The translations under genes were made by a program, and so were the position numbers. 29,463 nt of DNA from JADHLN01 sp965658435 (GTDB lineage Bacteria; Pseudomonadota; Alphaproteobacteria; Rickettsiales; JABIRX01): contig CBFHSE010000018.1 in NCBI GenBank assembly GCA_965658435.1, positions 1 to 29,463 of the forward strand, read 5' to 3'. The notes beneath the pieces were generated by a model that was not told the DNA's origin, did no database searches, and saw nothing but the letters and a program-made list of their open reading frames with translations. Each line of letters starts with the position of its first letter. The first letter of the stretch is position 1. Positions 25,326-29,463 of this stretch are shown one piece after another.

Positions 25326-25354
25326 ATTATACCATATTTTAATAGCTATATCAA
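25326..25354 (-). promoter_or_regulatory. near-consensus promoter of the coiled-coil gene
   Basis: On the minus strand TTGATA (25354-25349), a 17-bp spacer ending in TGG, and a perfect TATAAT (25331-25326). The predicted start near 25319 is about 15 nt before the ATG at 25304. The -35 overlaps the DUF58 stop codon. It is the best promoter I see in the window, so the gene is probably transcribed strongly and independently of DUF58. Confidence 0.7.
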
Positions 25355-26277
25355 TGATTTAGGCTGTTTTTTAAACTATTTAAAAATAATTTCATAAAAT
25401 CCTCATAATTTGACTTAGTAGCTAAGGAAAAATACAAGAAATTATGATCTATAGCTAATAAATTAAGCTGCTCTTTAAATTGCCTTATCATATTTTTATA
25501 TTGCAATGCAGCATTATTATCAGAAAAGTCTAAATATTGACTGTAACCTTGATAATTACTTAATTTATAAGTACCAGATCTTGGTGGATTTACCTCAAAC
25601 TCATCATAAATATCTAATAAAATAATATGTTTTTTCTTAGCTATTTCAATCAACAAACTCTTAAAATCAGCAGAACACTCGCTAACTAAACGATTAAAAT
25701 CAGTAATAATTAGCAAAATACCATTAGAATTTAACATATTTTTATAATTTAATAAAATATTAGCTAAATTATTAGCCTTATTTAAATAGGACAAACCATG
25801 ATCTTTACATATAAAATCAAAAGCTTTAAACATAATATTTTGTGAATTATGCTGTTGTAAAAAATAATAATTTTTAAGATTTTCTCCAAAAAACCAATAG
25901 CTTAATTTTTCTTTATTTAAGGAAGCTGCAAAAGACATAATAGCAAGAATCTCTGCAGCTATAAAATATTTAAATCTTGCAAAACTTGCAAATTGCATAT
26001 TAGGTGAAATATCCATAATAATATCTAAATTATTTTCCTTTTCAGTTACAAATTCCCTAATATGAACCTTACCTGTTCTGGCTGTCACATTCCAATCTAT
26101 ATTTCTTACCTCCATCCCATATGAATAATCACGAATATTATCAAATTCTAAACCTTGACCCTTAAATTTGGTTTTAAGCAAACCAGCAAAATTATATTGA
26201 TTTGCTGTTTTATAGTTCATAAATTTAACAGCCTCATTTTTTAAAGATATTAAATCTTCTAAATTAGGAGTACGCAT
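25351..26277 (-). CDS. DUF58 / von Willebrand A-like protein of the MoxR-Bat cluster
   Basis: A 308-residue protein of the DUF58 family that accompanies MoxR AAA ATPases and Bat proteins. The family signature is clear: FKGQGLEFDNIRDYSYG near residues 38-54 followed by VRNIDWNVTARTGKVHIREF. The following VWA-like domain has a metal-site motif D89-I-S-P-N, where the canonical last Ser is Asn. It probably acts at the cytoplasmic face of the inner membrane with a MoxR chaperone, but no moxR is in this window. Unusually it is divergent from its partners DUF4381-batA-batBC-batD; 51 bp with a palindrome separate them. Confidence 0.92.
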   Translation of the reverse strand: MRTPNLEDLISLKNEAVKFMNYKTANQYNFAGLLKTKFKGQGLEFDNIRDYSYGMEVRNIDWNVTARTGKVHIREFVTEKENNLDIIMDISPNMQFASFARFKYFIAAEILAIMSFAASLNKEKLSYWFFGENLKNYYFLQQHNSQNIMFKAFDFICKDHGLSYLNKANNLANILLNYKNMLNSNGILLIITDFNRLVSECSADFKSLLIEIAKKKHIILLDIYDEFEVNPPRSGTYKLSNYQGYSQYLDFSDNNAALQYKNMIRQFKEQLNLLAIDHNFLYFSLATKSNYEDFMKLFLNSLKNSLNH

Positions 26278-26290
26278 TTATATTATAAAA

Positions 26291-26320
26291 ATTATTCATA
26301 ATAAATTTATTATAAATAAT
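26291..26320. promoter_or_regulatory. 30-bp near-perfect palindrome between the two arms of the Bat cluster
   Basis: The stretch from ATTATTCATAATAAA (26291-26305) to its inverted partner (26306-26320) is complementary in 14 of 15 pairs; the one mismatch is position 26297 with 26314. It fills the middle of the 51-bp gap between the DUF58 ATG (26277) and the DUF4381 ATG (26329). A minus-strand TATAAT (26287-26282) and a plus-strand TATAAA (26311-26316) flank or overlap it. It could be a shared operator. The base composition is extreme, so chance is possible. Confidence 0.4.
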
Positions 26321-26328
26321 CTTAGAAT

Positions 26329-26781
26329 ATGCAAGATCTAAAAATTACAACAGATAATATCTATGACATTTATACAATAGAAAATGCCACATTGTTTCCG
26401 TTATCATTTACAAGTAATATAATAATAATTGCAATAATAATAACCTTATTATTAACAATATATCTAATAAAATTAGCAAATAAAAGAAAGAATAAATGGC
26501 AATATAGCGCAAGAAAAAACATTAAAGAAATTTCAAAAAACAATGAAATTAAAGCACAAATATTATTTGTACTAATTAAAAAAATAGCCTTACATAAATA
26601 TAAGCGTGATAAAATTGCAAAATTAGATAATGAAAAATTATTTGATTTCCTAGCAGAAAAGAGTGAATTTAACTGGAAAAACGAAAAAAGACATTTTAAG
26701 AACATCTATTCACAGAAAAAAAACCTTTTAGCAACAACAGAAATTAAGCATATTTTACATGAATTAAAAAAATGGCTATAA
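26329..26781 (+). CDS. DUF4381-like membrane protein of the Bat cluster
   Basis: A 150-residue protein with a short N-terminal extracytoplasmic segment, one membrane helix (about residues 29-50) and a basic cytoplasmic domain ending in ILHELKKWL. This layout and the position directly before batA are those of DUF4381 proteins in MoxR/DUF58/DUF4381/BatA/BatB clusters. The sequence itself is divergent, so context carries much of the assignment. The stop overlaps the batA start by 10 bp, suggesting translational coupling. Confidence 0.75.
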   Translation: MQDLKITTDNIYDIYTIENATLFPLSFTSNIIIIAIIITLLLTIYLIKLANKRKNKWQYSARKNIKEISKNNEIKAQILFVLIKKIALHKYKRDKIAKLDNEKLFDFLAEKSEFNWKNEKRHFKNIYSQKKNLLATTEIKHILHELKKWL

Positions 26782-27791
26782 AATTTTACAATATTCATTT
26801 CTCTAATCCCGAATATCTTATTTTTTTATTATTACCTTTGATTTTTATGTTTTTTACAAAAAAATCAAAAAACCAACTATATTTTACAGCACCTAATCTT
26901 GAATTACTTAGCAAATTCTATTCTAGCAAAAAAGCAAAATTAAATATTAAAAAATTTCTTTATTTTTATTTTTGCTATTTTTTATTAAATATCGCTCTTA
27001 TAAACCCCAATATTATTAAAAATAACCAAGAAACTAACATTAATGGCTATGATTTGATGATTTTAATCGATCTATCCAACTCAATGGCAGCTCTAGATTT
27101 TTCTAATAAAGAAAAATTAATAACCAGGTTAGATATAAGCAAAAAAACAATTAATAATTTCATTAATAATAGAACATCTGATCGCATTGGTATTATAATA
27201 TTTGGTAAATATGCCTATTTAGAAAGCCCATTAACAATCGACAATATAAGCCTAAAAGGAATAATTAAAAATTTAGAAATAGGTCAGGTAGGATTTGAAA
27301 CTGCAATTGGCGATGCCATTACTTTAGCGGTTGATAGCTTACATAAAAAAACAAAAAATTCACAAGCAATTATTCTATTAACAGATGGAGAAAATACAGC
27401 AGGATATGTAAAACCAATAATTGCAGCTAAATTAGCAAAAGAAAGAAACATTCCTATCTTTACTATTGGAATAGGTGGAGATGGTGAAGCACCATTTATT
27501 GATAATTATGGTCAATTACAATATGCAAATATTCCCCTAGATGTTAAAACATTAAAAGAAATATCACATCTTACAGAAGGTAAATTCTATAACGCAAAAT
27601 CACCTCAAGAATTAGAAAATATTTACAAAGAAATAGCCAAATTAACAAAAAGTGAAATAACAGAGCATAATTTTATAAAATTAACACCAATCTATCATTA
27701 CTTTATAATATTATCCTTAATATTTAGCCTTTTATATTTCATAATAGCAATTATCAAAAATAATTATGTTAGAAAATTTCCACTTCAATAA
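26772..27791 (+). CDS. batA: BatA-like VWA-domain membrane protein
   Basis: Inner-membrane protein with a periplasmic or membrane-proximal von Willebrand A domain, part of the Bat (Bacteroides aerotolerance-like) complex. The 339 residues show two N-terminal helices (about 14-29 and 61-79), a complete MIDAS motif D100-L-S-N-S followed by MAALDF, the LLTDGENTAG motif, IPIFTIGIGGDGEAPF, and a C-terminal helix (about 309-329). The order helix-helix-VWA-helix is characteristic of BatA/BatB. It overlaps DUF4381 by 10 bp and batBC by 26 bp. Confidence 0.9.
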   Translation: MAIKFYNIHFSNPEYLIFLLLPLIFMFFTKKSKNQLYFTAPNLELLSKFYSSKKAKLNIKKFLYFYFCYFLLNIALINPNIIKNNQETNINGYDLMILIDLSNSMAALDFSNKEKLITRLDISKKTINNFINNRTSDRIGIIIFGKYAYLESPLTIDNISLKGIIKNLEIGQVGFETAIGDAITLAVDSLHKKTKNSQAIILLTDGENTAGYVKPIIAAKLAKERNIPIFTIGIGGDGEAPFIDNYGQLQYANIPLDVKTLKEISHLTEGKFYNAKSPQELENIYKEIAKLTKSEITEHNFIKLTPIYHYFIILSLIFSLLYFIIAIIKNNYVRKFPLQ

Positions 27792-29304
27792 AATTGAATA
27801 TTTACTTCTCCTAACATTAATTTCTTTTATTGCTCTAATATGCAATAAAAGAAAATTTAATAATAATTTCATAGATCTACATAAATATTCTAAATTAGCT
27901 TCTAATGAAAACCTCAAATATCTCTTAAAAAGAGCAAATAATAATCTTTATAAAAAATCTAACATTTTAATTTTCATTTTTCTAAGCTTAATAATTCTTT
28001 CATTAGCTCAACCAAGATGGAAATATGAAGAAATAAGCGCAGAAAAAAGCTTTAATAATGTAATAATATTAATAGATAGTTCAAACTCTATGAATGTATC
28101 AGACATTGCTCCAACAAGATATAAATATGCAAAAGAAAATATAAAAGATATTATAAATAATGTAGAAAACATAAGAGCCTCAATAATTGCATTTACTGAA
28201 ATACCCTACCTAATAAGCCCCCTAACCTCCGATAAAGAAGCATTAATAAATAAAATCACAAATCTAGAATTAGATAATTTTTCAATTCAGGGCAGCAATA
28301 TAAATGAAGCATTAAAGAAAGCATTAGAACAATTTAAAAAATTAGATCTAAATAATAAAAATATAATTATCTTAAGCGATGGAGATTTCACTAAAAATAT
28401 TGAGGCAAAAATTCTTAGTAAAATTAAAAAAGAAAATATAAATTTATTTATTGAAGCTATTGGCACTAAATATGGCGGACCAATATTTAAAAATGGAGAA
28501 AAACTAAAAATTAACAATAAAGAAGTAATAGCAAAATTAAATCAAGAAAACATAGAATTAATTGCAAACAAAACAAATGCAACAATAATTTACAAATCAT
28601 TTAATAATGAGCACTTAAATATATATTTGAATCATTTTAAAAAAATCAATTCAGAAAGCACAAATTTTAAAAGTAAAATCTGGTCAGAAGCTTTTTTTAT
28701 TTTTTTAATTCCAGCAATGATAATCTATGCTTATTTAATGCGTAAAGTTACATTTTTATTATTTCTTATAGCTCTTTTTAGCTTTGATTCATATGCTTTA
28801 AACCTAAAAAACAACTCTCAAATTGCAGAAGAATATTTCCAAAAAGAAGAATTTGCAGAAGCAGCAAAAATTTATGAAAATAAATATAATAAAGCTGTTT
28901 CACATTATAAAAATAAAAATTTCACAGAAGCTATTAAAAATTTTGCAATAATTAAAAAGCAAAATTTAAAAACAAAATATAATCTTGGAAATAGTTATTT
29001 CATGAATAAAGAATATGAAAAAGCAATAAAACAGTATAAGGATATATTAAATGAACATCCAAACCATAAAGAAACAAAACATAATTTAGCAATCGCAGAA
29101 AAATTATTAAAAAAAACTAAACAAAAGGGAAAAAAAAATAATGAAGAAACAAAAACAGATGATAAAAAAAATAATGAAGAAAACTCAAAAATTGAACAAT
29201 TAAAAAATATGATAAAAAACACACCTCATAATTTACAAAAAGCAAAAATCAAAAATATTGAGAGAAAAGAAAAATATAAAACATTAAACCAAAAACCATG
29301 GTAA
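27766..29304 (+). CDS. batB: BatB-BatC fusion: VWA domain plus TPR repeats
   Basis: A 512-residue two-part protein. Residues 1-325 are BatB-like: helices at about 11-26 and 65-81, MIDAS D104-S-S-N-S with MNVSDIAPTR, ILSDGDFTKN, and a helix at about 307-322. A second hydrophobic stretch (VTFLLFLIALFSFDSYA) then leads into BatC-like tetratricopeptide repeats: AEEYFQKEEFAEAAKIYE and the clear unit KYNLGNSYFMNKEYEKAIKQY. The last 70 or so residues are Lys/Asn/Glu-rich and low-complexity. In Bacteroides BatB and BatC are separate genes; fused forms are known in Proteobacteria. It overlaps batA by 26 bp and batD by 7 bp. Confidence 0.9.
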   Translation: MLENFHFNKIEYLLLLTLISFIALICNKRKFNNNFIDLHKYSKLASNENLKYLLKRANNNLYKKSNILIFIFLSLIILSLAQPRWKYEEISAEKSFNNVIILIDSSNSMNVSDIAPTRYKYAKENIKDIINNVENIRASIIAFTEIPYLISPLTSDKEALINKITNLELDNFSIQGSNINEALKKALEQFKKLDLNNKNIIILSDGDFTKNIEAKILSKIKKENINLFIEAIGTKYGGPIFKNGEKLKINNKEVIAKLNQENIELIANKTNATIIYKSFNNEHLNIYLNHFKKINSESTNFKSKIWSEAFFIFLIPAMIIYAYLMRKVTFLLFLIALFSFDSYALNLKNNSQIAEEYFQKEEFAEAAKIYENKYNKAVSHYKNKNFTEAIKNFAIIKKQNLKTKYNLGNSYFMNKEYEKAIKQYKDILNEHPNHKETKHNLAIAEKLLKKTKQKGKKNNEETKTDDKKNNEENSKIEQLKNMIKNTPHNLQKAKIKNIERKEKYKTLNQKPW

Positions 29305-29463
29305 AAATACTTATATGCATTTTATTAATAATTAGCACTAATCTTAACGCAGCAGAATTTTCTGCAAGAACAAGTAAAGAAATATATAATATTAATGAAG
29401 AAATTGAAATTATCCTAACATTAAGTAATACAGAACGTTATCATAATCCAGATATCTCGCTTT
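29298..29463 (+). CDS. batD: BatD-like protein, N-terminal 55 residues (cut by window edge)
   Basis: The ATG at 29298 overlaps the end of batBC by 7 bp and opens a frame to the window edge. It encodes a signal peptide (MVKILICILLIISTNLNA) followed by AEFSARTSKEIYNINEEIEI and ILTLSNTE. This resembles the start of BatD proteins, where the mature part begins with a beta-sandwich strand of the type FTASVDKTTVGVGE. The identification rests on the signal peptide, this short match and the gene order. Confidence 0.7.
   Translation, partial: MVKILICILLIISTNLNAAEFSARTSKEIYNINEEIEIILTLSNTERYHNPDISL

Overview
The window looks like part of the chromosome of an AT-rich alphaproteobacterium with a compact genome, most plausibly a member of Rickettsiales or a similar host-associated lineage. 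Four things point this way. Leu and Ile are encoded mostly by TTA and ATA. There is a DUF1013/TrcR gene, a family known from Alphaproteobacteria. The isoleucyl-tRNA synthetase is of the eukaryote-like type 2, and a leuS-lptE pair is present. Gene density is very high: no gap exceeds 137 bp, several neighbours overlap, and I see no tRNA, rRNA, insertion sequence or CRISPR array. The order-level assignment is an inference.

Left part (1-7471, minus strand): panC, lptF, ileS, gpsA and the 5' part of clpB run leftward almost without gaps. They cover pantothenate synthesis, LPS export, translation, phospholipid backbone synthesis and protein disaggregation. zapE diverges from panC with only 9 bp between the start codons. 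A TrcR-like regulator (minus) and a ModA-like binding protein with a small membrane protein (plus) then diverge from an 87-bp region with overlapping promoters.

Centre (10381-19982, minus strand): a porin, leuS and lptE form one tight group. dusB, an M16 peptidase, purM, glnA (GSII type) and purN form another, which links purine synthesis with glutamine supply. LptE, LptF and the porin suggest an LPS-bearing outer membrane. PurM, PurN, GlnA and PanC suggest more biosynthetic capacity than Rickettsia has.

Right part (20036-29463): a type IV prepilin-like gene is interrupted by one in-frame TAA. It diverges from an SLC13-type transporter whose promoter contains an 18-bp palindrome. Next is an 831-codon Ala/Glu/Gln-rich coiled-coil gene with a 171-bp tandem repeat (about 4.5 copies), its own near-consensus promoter and a C-terminal two-helix hydrophobic hairpin. 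The last block is a MoxR-associated/Bat (aerotolerance-like) cluster split into two divergent arms, DUF58 to the left and DUF4381-batA-batBC-batD to the right. A 30-bp near-perfect palindrome lies between the arms, and no moxR is visible.

The most interesting items are the repeat-expanded coiled-coil membrane protein, the divergent Bat cluster with its palindrome, the nonsense-interrupted prepilin, and the dusB/M16 overlap in which one stretch of DNA encodes both a hydrophilic tail and a membrane anchor.
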